Assembly: GCF_036226365.1 (NCBI RefSeq)
Contig: NZ_CP108462.1
Coordinates: 5,967,501-6,031,500, forward strand
Length of the DNA stretch: 64,000 bases
DNA from: Streptomyces sp. NBC_01262
GTDB taxonomy: Bacteria > Actinomycetota > Actinomycetes > Streptomycetales > Streptomycetaceae
Direction: 5' to 3'
Below are positions 33,019 through 40,677 of this stretch, in pieces (the stretch's first letter is position 1; each line of letters opens with the position of its first letter). The position numbers and the translations under genes are program-made. Below the pieces are notes generated by a model that made no database searches, had not been told where the DNA came from, and was given only the letters and a program-made list of their open reading frames with translations.

Positions 33019-34530
33019 ATGGCCCAGACAGCCGCCGCGCAGGCCCCCGCCAAGGAGGCCGGTGCCAGCGCCACGCACGAGCAGCCCGCCGGAAACCATC
33101 GCTGGTGGATCCTCGCGATCATCGGCGTCGCCCAGCTCATGGTGGTGCTCGACGCCACCATCGTCAGCATCGCCCTGCCGTCCGCACAGGCCGATCTCGG
33201 CTTCTCCGACGGCAACCGTACCTGGATCGTCACCGCCTACTCGCTGGCCTTCGGCAGCCTGCTGCTGCTCGGCGGCCGCATAGCCGACCTCTTCGGCCGC
33301 AAGATCGCCTTCCTGGTGGGCGTCGGCGGATTCGCCGCCGCCTCCGCGCTGGCCGGTGCCGCCCAGAACTTCGAGACGCTGGTCGCGGGCCGCGCCCTGC
33401 AGGGCGCCTTCGGCGCACTGCTCGCGCCCGCCGCGCTGTCGCTGCTCACCACGACCTTCACCGACCCCAAGGAGCGGGCCAAGGCCTTCGGTGTCTTCGG
33501 CGCGATCGGCGGCTCCGGCGCGGCCATGGGCCTGCTGCTCGGCGGTGTCCTCACCGAGTACCTGAACTGGCGCTCGACCCTGTACGTCAACCTGCTCTTC
33601 GCCGCCGTCGCCCTCTTCGGCGGGTGGACCCTGCTCAAGCGCGCCGACCGTGACCCCGACGCCAAGCTCGACATCCCGGGCACGCTCCTGGTCACCCTCG
33701 GCCTCTTCGGCATCGTCTACGGCTTCTCCAACGCCGAGTCGCACGACTGGACCTCCCCGCTGACCATCGGCTTCCTCGCCGCCGGCGCCATCCTCCTGGC
33801 CGCCTTCGCCTGGTGGCAGACCCGCGCCTCGCACCCGCTGCTGCCGCTGCGCGTGCTGCTCGACCGCAACCGGGGCGCGTCCTTCACCGCGATGCTCATC
33901 GCCGGTGCCGGAATGTTCGGCGTCTTCCTTTTCCTCACCTACTACCTGCAGCTGAGCCTGGGCTTCTCCGCCATCCAGACCGGCTCGGCCTTCCTGCCCA
34001 TGGTCGCCGCCCTGATGACCGGCGCGATCGGCGGCACGAACCTGCTGCTCCCGCGGGTCAGCCCCAAGATCGTCGTCCCGATCGGCAGCCTCCTGGCCGC
34101 CGCCGGCATGGTCTGGCTCACCCCGCTCGACATGAGCAGCACCTACGTCGCCAACGTCCTGCCCCCGCTGCTCGTCATCGGCCTCGGCATCGGCCTGGTC
34201 TTCGCCCCCTCGATGAGCCTGGCCACGGCCGGCGTTGCCGCCGAGGACGCCGGAGTCGCCTCCGCGCTGGTCAACACCATGCAGCAGATCGGCGGCTCGA
34301 TCGGCACCCCGCTGTTCAACACGCTGGCCGCCTCCGCCGCCACGAGCTACCTGGTGGGCAAGGACGCCACCAGCAAGCTCGTCCAGGCCCAGGCCCAGCT
34401 TGAGGCGTACTCCACCGCGTACTGGTGGGCCGCCGGGTTCTTCGCCGTCGGCGCCGTGCTCACGGCCATCCTGTTCCGCCCCGGGGTCCCGGAGGCCGAC
34501 CCGGAGGCCGCCGCCGCGGTCCACATGTAA
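33019..34530 (+). CDS. MFS drug exporter, DHA2 (EmrB/QacA) family
   Basis: 503 residues from ATG 33019 with GAGAAGGAG upstream; the in-frame GTG at 32977 would translate through the operator and is rejected. Fourteen hydrophobic helices are predicted, with DHA2 motif D1 in LMVVLDATIVSIALPSAQ, motif A GRIADLFGRKIAFLVGVGGF, and motif C-like GAIGGSGAAMGLLLGGVLTE. It probably uses the proton gradient to export hydrophobic or antibiotic compounds. Regulation by the nearby TetR is supported by the shared operator. The C terminus is short and ends in an Ala-rich tail. Confidence 0.92.
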   Translation: MAQTAAAQAPAKEAGASATHEQPAGNHRWWILAIIGVAQLMVVLDATIVSIALPSAQADLGFSDGNRTWIVTAYSLAFGSLLLLGGRIADLFGRKIAFLVGVGGFAAASALAGAAQNFETLVAGRALQGAFGALLAPAALSLLTTTFTDPKERAKAFGVFGAIGGSGAAMGLLLGGVLTEYLNWRSTLYVNLLFAAVALFGGWTLLKRADRDPDAKLDIPGTLLVTLGLFGIVYGFSNAESHDWTSPLTIGFLAAGAILLAAFAWWQTRASHPLLPLRVLLDRNRGASFTAMLIAGAGMFGVFLFLTYYLQLSLGFSAIQTGSAFLPMVAALMTGAIGGTNLLLPRVSPKIVVPIGSLLAAAGMVWLTPLDMSSTYVANVLPPLLVIGLGIGLVFAPSMSLATAGVAAEDAGVASALVNTMQQIGGSIGTPLFNTLAASAATSYLVGKDATSKLVQAQAQLEAYSTAYWWAAGFFAVGAVLTAILFRPGVPEADPEAAAAVHM

Positions 34531-34619
34531 CACCCCCGAGCTGGGGCCGTATCCGGTGAGCGGAGAGCGGAGGCCCCACAGCGCGCCGACCCGTGGGGAC
34601 GGGGATCGGTGCGGAAGGC

Positions 34620-34666
34620 AGGCCCGGTGGCCGGATCCCGAATTGCGGGGACCGACCACCGGGCCT
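34620..34666 (+). terminator. Hairpin downstream of the MFS exporter
   Basis: AGGCCCGGTGG (34620-34630) pairs with CCACCGGGCCT (34656-34666), an 11-bp perfect stem with a 25-nt loop, 90 bp after the stop. No U-run follows. Just after it are several GTGCCGGGTGC-like direct repeats without obvious function. Confidence 0.5.
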
Positions 34667-34788
34667 GTGCCGTGCCGGGTGCGTGCCGGGTGCGTGCCGT
34701 GTCCTGCCGTGTCGTGTGCCTCACGTCACAAAACGGAACCGATTGTCGGTTAATGTGCGTTTTCCGTGACGGAAAGGGTGCGTGCTCC

Positions 34789-35985
34789 GTGAATCTGCTC
34801 GACCTGTTGCTCCTCCTCGCCGTCGCCGCCTACGCCGCCTCCGGCTACCGGCGCGGCCTCGTCGCGGGCTTCGTCTCGCTCGCCGGTTTCCTCGGCGGCG
34901 CGATCATGGGCGTATGGCTCCTGCCGTACGTCCTGGAGCATGTGGCCGCCGGTACGCCCGCGGCCACCCTGGTCGCCCTCCTCACGGTCCTGCTCCCGGC
35001 CGCCGTCGGGCACGCGCTGGCCGCCGGGCTCGCCTGGAAGCTCCGGGCCGGGCTGCACTGGGGCCCGGCCCGCTGGGTCGACGGGGTGGGCGGGGCGGCG
35101 GCCAACACGGTCGCCGTGCTCCTGGTCTCCTGGGTGGCCGCGAGCGTCCTGGTCTCCTCGGCCTCGGTCACCCTCTCCCAGACCATTCGCGGCTCCGCGA
35201 TCCTCGGCGCTGTACAGAACACCATGCCCTCCCAGGCCCCGAGCTGGTTCAGCAAGGCCACCGGGGCCCTGGCCGCGGCCGGCTTCCCCCAGGTCTTCAA
35301 CCCCTTCGAGTCCGAGCCCGTCAACGGCGTGCCCGAGCCCTCCGGCGACAACGTCACCGTCTCCGCCACGGCCGCCGCCACCGGCAGCACGGTCAAGATC
35401 GAGGGCGTCGCCGACGTGGACGGCCACCGCCAGGGCCAGGAGGGCAGCGGCTTCGTCTTCGCCTCCGAGCATGTGATGACCAACGCCCACGTGGTCGCCG
35501 GCGTCGACTCCCCGAGCGTCCAGATCGGCGGCTCCGGCCGCTTCTACGCCGCCAAGGTCGTCCTCTTCGACCCCAAGCGCGATCTCGCCGTCCTCGACGT
35601 CCCCGGCCTGTCCGCCCCCGTGCTCCAATTCGCCGGCGAGGCCGCCCGCGGCGACGGCGCCGTCGTCGCCGGCTACCCCGAGAACGGCGGCCTCGACCTG
35701 CGCGCCGCCACCGTCGCCGGCCGCATCCGCGCCAACGGCCAGGACATCTACGGCGACGGCACCGTCACCCGCGACATCTACCAGGTGCGCTCCACCGTCC
35801 GCCCCGGCAACTCCGGCGGCCCGCTTCTCACCAAGACCGGCTCCGTCTACGGCGTGGTCTTCGCCCGCTCGACCACGGACTCCACGACGGGCTACGTCCT
35901 CACGGCCGACGAGATCGCCGACGACGCCGCCCGGGGCGCGACGGCGACCCGGGCGGTTGATACAGGGACCAGAGCCGCGCTCTAG
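34789..35985 (+). CDS. MarP-like membrane serine protease (CvpA domain plus trypsin-like domain)
   Basis: 398 residues from GTG 34789, with AAAGGGTG upstream; an ATG at 34753 lacks a ribosome site. The N-terminal 130 residues hold four membrane helices of the CvpA type (LLDLLLLLAVAAYAASGYRR; RGLVAGFVSLAGFLGGAIMG; LVALLTVLLPAAVGHALAAG; VAVLLVSWVAASVLVSSA). The extracytoplasmic domain has the chymotrypsin-fold triad His234 (VMTNAHVV), Asp265 (DPKRDLAVLDV) and Ser342 (RPGNSGGPLL). Mycobacterial MarP, with the same layout, protects against acid stress. It overlaps the convergent acid phosphatase by 4 bp. Confidence 0.88.
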   Translation: MNLLDLLLLLAVAAYAASGYRRGLVAGFVSLAGFLGGAIMGVWLLPYVLEHVAAGTPAATLVALLTVLLPAAVGHALAAGLAWKLRAGLHWGPARWVDGVGGAAANTVAVLLVSWVAASVLVSSASVTLSQTIRGSAILGAVQNTMPSQAPSWFSKATGALAAAGFPQVFNPFESEPVNGVPEPSGDNVTVSATAAATGSTVKIEGVADVDGHRQGQEGSGFVFASEHVMTNAHVVAGVDSPSVQIGGSGRFYAAKVVLFDPKRDLAVLDVPGLSAPVLQFAGEAARGDGAVVAGYPENGGLDLRAATVAGRIRANGQDIYGDGTVTRDIYQVRSTVRPGNSGGPLLTKTGSVYGVVFARSTTDSTTGYVLTADEIADDAARGATATRAVDTGTRAAL

Positions 35986-36581
35986 TCCAGCAGACCGTCG
36001 TAGTCCGGCAGCTTGTACGTCTTCTCGGCGTAACCGCCGGTCAGGTCGGTCGTGTTGTTGCCGATGTTCTCGATGATCGTGTAGCCGTCCTCCTCGATCT
36101 CCTCGCGCTGCGCCGTCTTGAAGTCGGCGACATTCGCGAACAGATCGACCACATTCCGGTCGTACAGCCCGTCCACCGTGTACCCGACATTCGTCAGGTT
36201 GTACTTGGTGATGAGGTGGATGAGGTCCGTCCGCGCCGTCACGAAGAAGACGCTGACGCCCTTGCTGTGCGCGTACTTCGCGAGCGCCAGCGTCCCCGGC
36301 GTCGCGGGGGTCGGGTAACCGCCCTTGTAATACGAGGCCAGCGACGTGTTGTCGATGTCCAGCACGATCGCGAGCTTCTCGCCGCTCGACGCGCTCGCCG
36401 TCCGCTGCGTGACATACGTCTGCGCGGTGGTCGTGACGGCGGCGACATCCGCCACCCAAGTGTCGTACGTGGGCGTGGCCGTGGCCGCCATGGCGGGCGT
36501 GCCCGGCAGGGCCATCGCGGCCACGGCGGCACCGACGACGGCAGCGGCCGCGGTGCGGCGCCTCCAGCTCATTGTCTTCAT
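35982..36581 (-). CDS. Secreted HAD-superfamily acid phosphatase (class B/SurE-like group)
   Basis: 199 residues from ATG 36581. The n-region KTMSWRRRT and hydrophobic AAAAVVGAAVAAMALPG ending AMAATA form a signal peptide. The HAD motif I is LAIVLDIDNTSLASYY (DxDxT), motif II lies in VFFVTARTD, and later acidic motifs are in YDRNVVDLFANVADF. Such enzymes dephosphorylate organic phosphate esters outside the cell. The ribosome site is poor. The stop overlaps the convergent MarP-like gene. Confidence 0.85.
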   Translation of the reverse strand: MKTMSWRRRTAAAAVVGAAVAAMALPGTPAMAATATPTYDTWVADVAAVTTTAQTYVTQRTASASSGEKLAIVLDIDNTSLASYYKGGYPTPATPGTLALAKYAHSKGVSVFFVTARTDLIHLITKYNLTNVGYTVDGLYDRNVVDLFANVADFKTAQREEIEEDGYTIIENIGNNTTDLTGGYAEKTYKLPDYDGLLD

Positions 36582-36641
36582 AGGACGTACGTTCGCCTGA
36601 ACGGGTGACTTGAAACCGACCAGTAGCTTACTTACCGGTAA

Positions 36642-36655
36642 CACTTAGGTGTTAT
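36642..36655. repeat. 14-bp direct repeat, left copy (flanks AKR-HTH cassette)
   Basis: CACTTAGGTGTTAT occurs here and identically at 38266-38279. The two copies bracket the aldo/keto reductase and the divergent HTH regulator. This left copy sits in a longer palindromic context, TAACAC-TTAG-GTGTTA. Confidence 0.75.
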
Positions 36656-36666
36656 AGGCGGTGTTG

Positions 36667-37509
36667 TCAGCCGCGCAGGTCGGACAGGTCCTCGTCACTG
36701 AGACTGAGACCGTTCGCCGCGAGGTTCTCCTCCAGGTGATCGAGCGAACCGGTACCCGGAATCGCCAGCAGCGACGGCGAGGTCGCCAGCAGCGCCGCGA
36801 GCTGCACCTGCGTGGCGGTCGCGCCCAGGCGAGCCGCGACCTTGCCGAGCCGTTCGGTGTCCAGTGGACTGATGCCACCGCCGAGCGGGAAGTACGGCAC
36901 GTACGCGATGCCCCCTTCCTCGCATTCCGCCAGCAGCTCCATGCTCCTGGTGTACCGATTCTGCACCGCCGCGACAGGCGCGATCCCCCGGGCCTCGGCG
37001 AACTGGACGGCGTCGACGTTACTGACGCCCAGGTGCCGGATCAGCCCCTCCGTGCGCAACTCGGCCAGCACCGCGAAGCGTTCGGCGACCGACTCGCCGC
37101 CCGGCCCGGTCATCCCGCCCACCCGCAGATAGACCAGGTCGAGCCGGTCCAGCCCAAGAGAGCGCAGATCGGCCTCGACCAGGCCGCGCAGCTGATCAGG
37201 CGTCGCCTGCCCACTCGGCACACTGTCCGGCGTCGGCAGCGGCCCGACCTTCGTCGCGATCACCAGATCGTCACGGTACGGGGACAACGCCCTGCGGATC
37301 AGCTCGTTGGCCCGCACCGCACCCCTGCGGTAGAAGCCGGCCGTGTCGATGTGATTCACGCCCAGTTCAACCGAGCGCCGGAGCACCGCGATGCCGTTCT
37401 CAGGGTCTCGTGGCGGGCCGTCAAATGTGTCTGCCGCCAGGCGCATCGCGCCGAAGCCGAGCCGGTCGATGGTCAGGTCTCCGCCGAGGGAGAGCGTCTT
37501 GATCGTCAT
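36667..37509 (-). CDS. Aldo/keto reductase, variant catalytic His
   Basis: 280 residues from ATG 37509 (MTIKTLSLGGDLTIDRLGFG). Tetrad residues Asp and Tyr are in NHIDTAGFYRRGAVRANELI and Lys in LVIATKVGP. The usual His strand reads LDLVYLRVGGM, with Arg where most members have His, as in a YdbC-like subgroup. The NADPH end is LLAIPGTGSLDHLEENLAAN. Substrate unknown. It is divergent from the HTH regulator at 37577 (67 bp between starts), which probably controls it. The pair is bracketed by 14-bp direct repeats. Confidence 0.85.
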   Translation of the reverse strand: MTIKTLSLGGDLTIDRLGFGAMRLAADTFDGPPRDPENGIAVLRRSVELGVNHIDTAGFYRRGAVRANELIRRALSPYRDDLVIATKVGPLPTPDSVPSGQATPDQLRGLVEADLRSLGLDRLDLVYLRVGGMTGPGGESVAERFAVLAELRTEGLIRHLGVSNVDAVQFAEARGIAPVAAVQNRYTRSMELLAECEEGGIAYVPYFPLGGGISPLDTERLGKVAARLGATATQVQLAALLATSPSLLAIPGTGSLDHLEENLAANGLSLSDEDLSDLRG

Positions 37510-37576
37510 AAGGCTCAGGGTGTCCGCCGCTTTGATTCCCCGCGAGCTCGTGGCAGCTTGCTGCCAGACTTGAGGT

Positions 37577-38272
37577 ATGCGGAACGAGCAGGTGTTCTCC
37601 CTCCGAGGGGACGCGGAGTTGATCGCGCGTGCCGGCCATCTCTTCGAGTCCGCGCAGACCGAGTTCCTGTGCGCCGCCCGAGATCTCAAGACCTTCTCGC
37701 AGCCACAGGCCAGGGCCGCGATCCGCGAGCGGATGCGCGCCGCGCGCTCCCCGGACTTCATCGCCCGCAAGCTGCTCAGCCCGGTCGCGCTCGCCGACGA
37801 GGAGGCCCGCGCCCACCTGCGGCTGGTACGGAACCAGGGGGCTCTCGTTCGGATCAGCGGCTCGCTGCTGCCGCACGAGACCATCATCATCGACCGGCGC
37901 GTGATGATCCTCGCCGGCGCGGAGACCCCCTCCGGCCGCGAATACACCGTGACGACGTCCCAGATCCTGGTCGACGGCGTCCAGTCGCTGTTCCAGGCGA
38001 TCTGGGACACCGCCCTCGATCCCGACACCTATCTGCGGAACAACATCCCCCACCTCGATGCCGACGGCCGCATGATCCTCAAAACCCTCGGCTCGGGACT
38101 CACCGACGAATCGGCGGCCAAACAGCTCGGCCTTTCGCTACGCACCTACCGGCGCCGCGTGGCCGAGCTGATGGTCAAGCTGGAGGCCGACTCCCGCTAC
38201 CAGGCCGGGCTGCGCGTGGGCGAGCTCGGGCTACACCGCCCAGACCAACCGTCCGTCGTGCCAACCACTTAG
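37577..38272 (+). CDS. HTH regulator with LuxR-type C terminus and TrmB/PLD-like N-terminal region
   Basis: 231 residues from ATG 37577. The N terminus (AELIARAGHLFESAQTEFLC) followed by ALVRISGSLLPHETIIIDRR and VMILAG resembles the phospholipase D-like effector fold found in TrmB and some LuxR regulators. The C-terminal helix-turn-helix is in LGSGLTDESAAKQLGLSLRT and YRRRVAELMVKLEA. The stop codon TAG lies within the right 14-bp direct repeat. It is probably the local regulator of the divergent aldo/keto reductase. Effector unknown. Confidence 0.8.
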   Translation: MRNEQVFSLRGDAELIARAGHLFESAQTEFLCAARDLKTFSQPQARAAIRERMRAARSPDFIARKLLSPVALADEEARAHLRLVRNQGALVRISGSLLPHETIIIDRRVMILAGAETPSGREYTVTTSQILVDGVQSLFQAIWDTALDPDTYLRNNIPHLDADGRMILKTLGSGLTDESAAKQLGLSLRTYRRRVAELMVKLEADSRYQAGLRVGELGLHRPDQPSVVPTT

Positions 38273-38279
38273 GTGTTAT
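38266..38279. repeat. 14-bp direct repeat, right copy
   Basis: Identical to 36642-36655. It includes the stop codon of the HTH gene on the plus strand and the stop codon of the GNAT remnant on the minus strand. A direct repeat in this position may be a duplicated insertion site or the trace of a recombination event. Confidence 0.75.
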
Positions 38280-38403
38280 GACCGGTGTCGGCGGTGTGCC
38301 GGTAGACCACCGAGTCCCGCGCCACGAACCCCATCCGCCGGTACAGCCTGTTCGCCGCCTCCCTCGACGGCCGCGACGTCAGATCCACACTCCGCACCCC
38401 GCG
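38269..38403 (-). pseudogene. C-terminal remnant of a GNAT acetyltransferase
   Basis: The minus strand encodes GVRSVDLTSRPSREAANRLY, then RRMGFVARDSVVYRHTADTG and HNT. The SRPSREAANRLYxxxGF segment is a typical last helix and strand of a GNAT enzyme. Upstream of about 38403 the frame continues only into tandem repeats, with no acetyl-CoA P-loop. About 40 residues of an original 150 or more remain. Confidence 0.75.
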
Positions 38404-38921
38404 CCGGACTCCGTCCGCCGATGCACGACGGCGGGAAAGCCACCAGCGAACCGGAGGGCCGGGGCCGGAGGGGTGGGGGATTCCGATCCTCAACGCCACC
38501 CTCGCGGGCGCTGCGCTGCCCGCCGCGCCAGCGGCTGATGTCACCGGGGGCGGCTGCGCCGGACTTCGTCCGTCGGCAACGGAGGGGAGGGCCGGGGCCG
38601 GAGGGGTGGGGGATTCCGATCCTCAACGCCACCCTCGCGGGCGCTGCGCTGGCTTCGGGCGGCTGCGCCGGACTCCGTCCGTCGGCAACGGACGGGAGGG
38701 CCGGGGCCGGAGGGGTGGGGGTCCTGGACGCTCCGCATATTTGTGTGCGGCATGCCGGGTCCTGTGCGGCCGACCCGTCACGCACGTAAATATGTCGGTC
38801 CAGGGCCCCCAGCCCCGCAGGCCCAGGCCCGTCACCACCGCCCGCGCCGTACTCCAACCCACGCCACCAGCACCACCGTTGACGGCGTCGCCGCGATCTC
38901 CGCCATGCTCATCCGTCGAGC
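38403..38921. repeat. Non-coding block with three imperfect tandem repeats and an AT-containing inverted repeat
   Basis: The sequence GGAGGGCCGGGGCCGGAGGG followed by GTGGGGG begins three units, at about 38453, 38586 and 38695 (periods about 133 and 109 bp). The first two also share ATTCCGATCCTCAACGCCAC followed by CCTCGCGGGCGCTGCGCTG, and each unit is joined to a CTGCGCCGGACTCCGTCCGT-like stretch. After the third, an imperfect inverted repeat (about 38716-38810) has outer arms GTCCTGGAC/GGTCCAGG and inner AT-rich arms CATATTT/AAATATG. No conserved protein is seen; open frames here only translate the repeats. From about 38811 to 38921 I see nothing clear. Confidence 0.75.
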
Positions 38922-39314
38922 TCAGAAGCGCCCTGCCGCCACGAAGACGCACAGCGCCAGCAGCACCAGAGTCGTCGCGACACCCAGGGCCTCCTTGGGG
39001 CCACGGCCGGCGGCCAGGTCGGCGCGCAGAAGCGTCGAGTGGCTGATCATGGCGCCCACCATGACGACGGCCAGCCCGACTGCCGCGATCGGGGTCAGTA
39101 CGGGGGCGATCCCGGTCGCCTGGGGGAGGATCAGCCCGGCCGCAGCCGCTATTTCGGCGCTCGCGGTCAGTTTGATGACCGGCGCGGGGAACGGGGCGAC
39201 GCCGGTCTGCCCGGAGGCGATCAGGCGGTCCTTCGGCTGCGACACCTTCATGGCCCCCGAGGCCAGGAAGACGACAGCCAGCACGATCTGGACGGTCCAC
39301 AGGGCAGCGTTCAT
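38922..39314 (-). CDS. DoxX-family membrane protein
   Basis: 130 residues from ATG 39314. Four hydrophobic helices (LWTVQIVLAVVFLASGAMKV; ASAEIAAAAGLILPQATGIA; PVLTPIAAVGLAVVMVGAMI; LGVATTLVLLALCVFVAAG) with the family's FLASGAMKVSQPKDRL and GLILP segments. DoxX-like proteins are linked to oxidative-stress or thiosulfate metabolism in a few bacteria, but most have no assigned role. It stands alone between repeats and a paralogous gene fragment. Confidence 0.82.
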   Translation of the reverse strand: MNAALWTVQIVLAVVFLASGAMKVSQPKDRLIASGQTGVAPFPAPVIKLTASAEIAAAAGLILPQATGIAPVLTPIAAVGLAVVMVGAMISHSTLLRADLAAGRGPKEALGVATTLVLLALCVFVAAGRF

Positions 39315-39348
39315 GACTCGGTCAGCTCCTTCGTCGGCCTTCTCTTCG

Positions 39349-39440
39349 TCAGGTGAGACGAAGCGGCCGCGCAGGATGTGACACGCGGGGCCCCAGTGCG
39401 GCACGGACGAGGGCGGGGCCGCTCAGGGGGTCGGGCGGGG
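39349..39440 (-). pseudogene. C-terminal fragment paralogous to the HTH protein gene at 42.1-43.0 kb
   Basis: The minus strand reads PDPLSGPALVRAALGPRVSH then PARPLRLT and stop. The intact HTH gene at 42099-43019 ends with TPLTGPALARAALGPRMPRR then ASRPVRPPRLA. The DNA is also alike over about 100 bp (for example GAGGGCGGGGCCG and the GACGxG..GGCCGC..CAGGA..GTGAC stretch). Nothing upstream matches the rest of that gene, so this is a 3' fragment left by duplication or recombination. Confidence 0.65.
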
Positions 39441-39469
39441 GCGCTTCCCTTGTGTCGGCAGGGTTGCTG

Positions 39470-40021
39470 TCACCGGCGCGCTGGACTGTCCCGGGGCTTG
39501 TCCGAGGCGATGTCGTCGCGCAGCAGGCTGTAGCGCGCGATGTCCCGCCACTGCCCGTCCCGGAACACGGTGCTGCGCAGCACGCCCTCGCGAGTGAAGC
39601 CGGACTTCTCCAGTGCGCGCTGCTCGGCGATGTTCTGCGTCTCGGTGTCCGCCTCAACTCTGACCACGGGTGTGTGCGCGAACAGGTAGCGCACCAGCAA
39701 TCGCTGGGCCTGAGTCCCGACACCGCGGCCGCGGCCCTCGGGCAGTAGCTGGGCTCCGATGTTCCAGCAGTACGAACTCCGTGAGGTCACGGTCTTCCGC
39801 CATGCCACGAAGCCGAGCCGGTCGGTGCCGGTCACCACCATCAACTGGCCCCCATCATCGCTCAGCAGGCCATCCTGCGCCCAGCGGCGCCGCCAGCGCC
39901 CCGGATCTGACCAGCCCAGCCACTGGAACGGCCCGGTTGCCTCCGGATCGGTCAAGAACCGCTCGAGCACCGACAGGTCATCCTCGATCACCGGCCGGAG
40001 TATCACGGGATCATCGCTCAT
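39470..40021 (-). CDS. GNAT-family acetyltransferase, RimJ/RimL-type
   Basis: 183 residues from ATG 40021 (MSDDPVILRPVIEDDLSVLE). The acetyl-CoA loop is QLLPEGRGRGVGTQAQRLLV, followed by RVEADTETQNIAEQRALEKS and GFTREGVLRSTVFRDGQWRD, all typical of the RimL group. Acceptor unknown. Similar enzymes give resistance to peptide or nucleoside antibiotics in some streptomycetes; nothing here shows that. It overlaps no neighbour and lies between two gene remnants. Confidence 0.85.
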   Translation of the reverse strand: MSDDPVILRPVIEDDLSVLERFLTDPEATGPFQWLGWSDPGRWRRRWAQDGLLSDDGGQLMVVTGTDRLGFVAWRKTVTSRSSYCWNIGAQLLPEGRGRGVGTQAQRLLVRYLFAHTPVVRVEADTETQNIAEQRALEKSGFTREGVLRSTVFRDGQWRDIARYSLLRDDIASDKPRDSPARR

Positions 40022-40046
40022 CCCGGTCACCCTAGGTCCTGCCAAT

Positions 40047-40247
40047 GTTCCAGGTGACAACAACCCTGCCACCCACAACGGCGGGGAGTTCCTGCACCAC
40101 GTGCCGCGGGTCGACATGAAGCAGGACGGCTCGGTCATGCGCACGGCCGGCGTCATCGCCGAGAACGGGTTCGGGATGGACGTGCCGCTGTGGGAGGCGG
40201 GCGCCGCCGAATGCGGTCCGTGCCACCCCGGCAGCGACAGCCACTGA
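40047..40247 (+). pseudogene. 3' fragment of an unidentified gene
   Basis: The plus-strand frame ends in NNPATHNGGEFLHHVPRVDM, then KQDGSVMRTAGVIAENGFGM and DVPLWEAGAAECGPCHPGSD. Almost every third codon position is G or C, as in true coding DNA of this organism, yet there is no start and the 5' side runs into the oppositely oriented GNAT gene. It looks like the last about 65 codons of a lost gene. I do not recognise the family. Parental location and function are unknown. Confidence 0.5.
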
Positions 40248-40677
40248 CTCGGTGTCACCCCGGGCTGGTCCCCGTCGAGCGCTGAGCGGCGGGGGCCGGC
40301 CGCCCCACGGCAGAGGCGGTCGACGGGTGACCCTGCCGCATCGCCCGGCGACTTCGGAATTCGTTGACCAGCCGTAACGTGGCTTCCGCCGGGTTGGATT
40401 TCCGCGCAGGAGTGCCCGCGTTCCCGCCCCTTGAGTGTCGGCGCTGACGCGAACGCACGCATCACCGATGGGGCCCGCCGAACCGACTGTGTTTCGTCAC
40501 CTGGGGCGGCCCATTTCGTCGGTAACCCCAGGTTGTTGGCCACAATCCTGTGTGTCACACCTCAGTGGCAGACTGGCGGCACAACGAAGCTCCGGAAGGG
40601 CAGGGCGATGCGGCAGGGTCACCCGTCGAGCGCCACTGCTCGCGGGCGGCTGGTGCCACGGGGGGAGATGCGCGGCT
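40248..40677. other. Intergenic region with no supported gene
   Basis: 430 bp with no frame that shows conserved residues or consistent codon bias. The right end has GGGGGAG (40660-40666), which may serve as the ribosome site of the DUF4241 gene. Base composition is a little lower in GC than the neighbours, and the DNA is probably a scar of gene loss. Confidence 0.4.

Noticed and set aside
34660..34725. GTGCCGGGTGC-like direct repeats after the MFS exporter.
   Set aside because: Short and irregular; may be simple slippage and give no clear operator pattern.
38453..38760. Tandem repeats as a CRISPR array.
   Set aside because: Only three imperfect units over 100 bp apart, with similar not unique intervening DNA and no cas genes.
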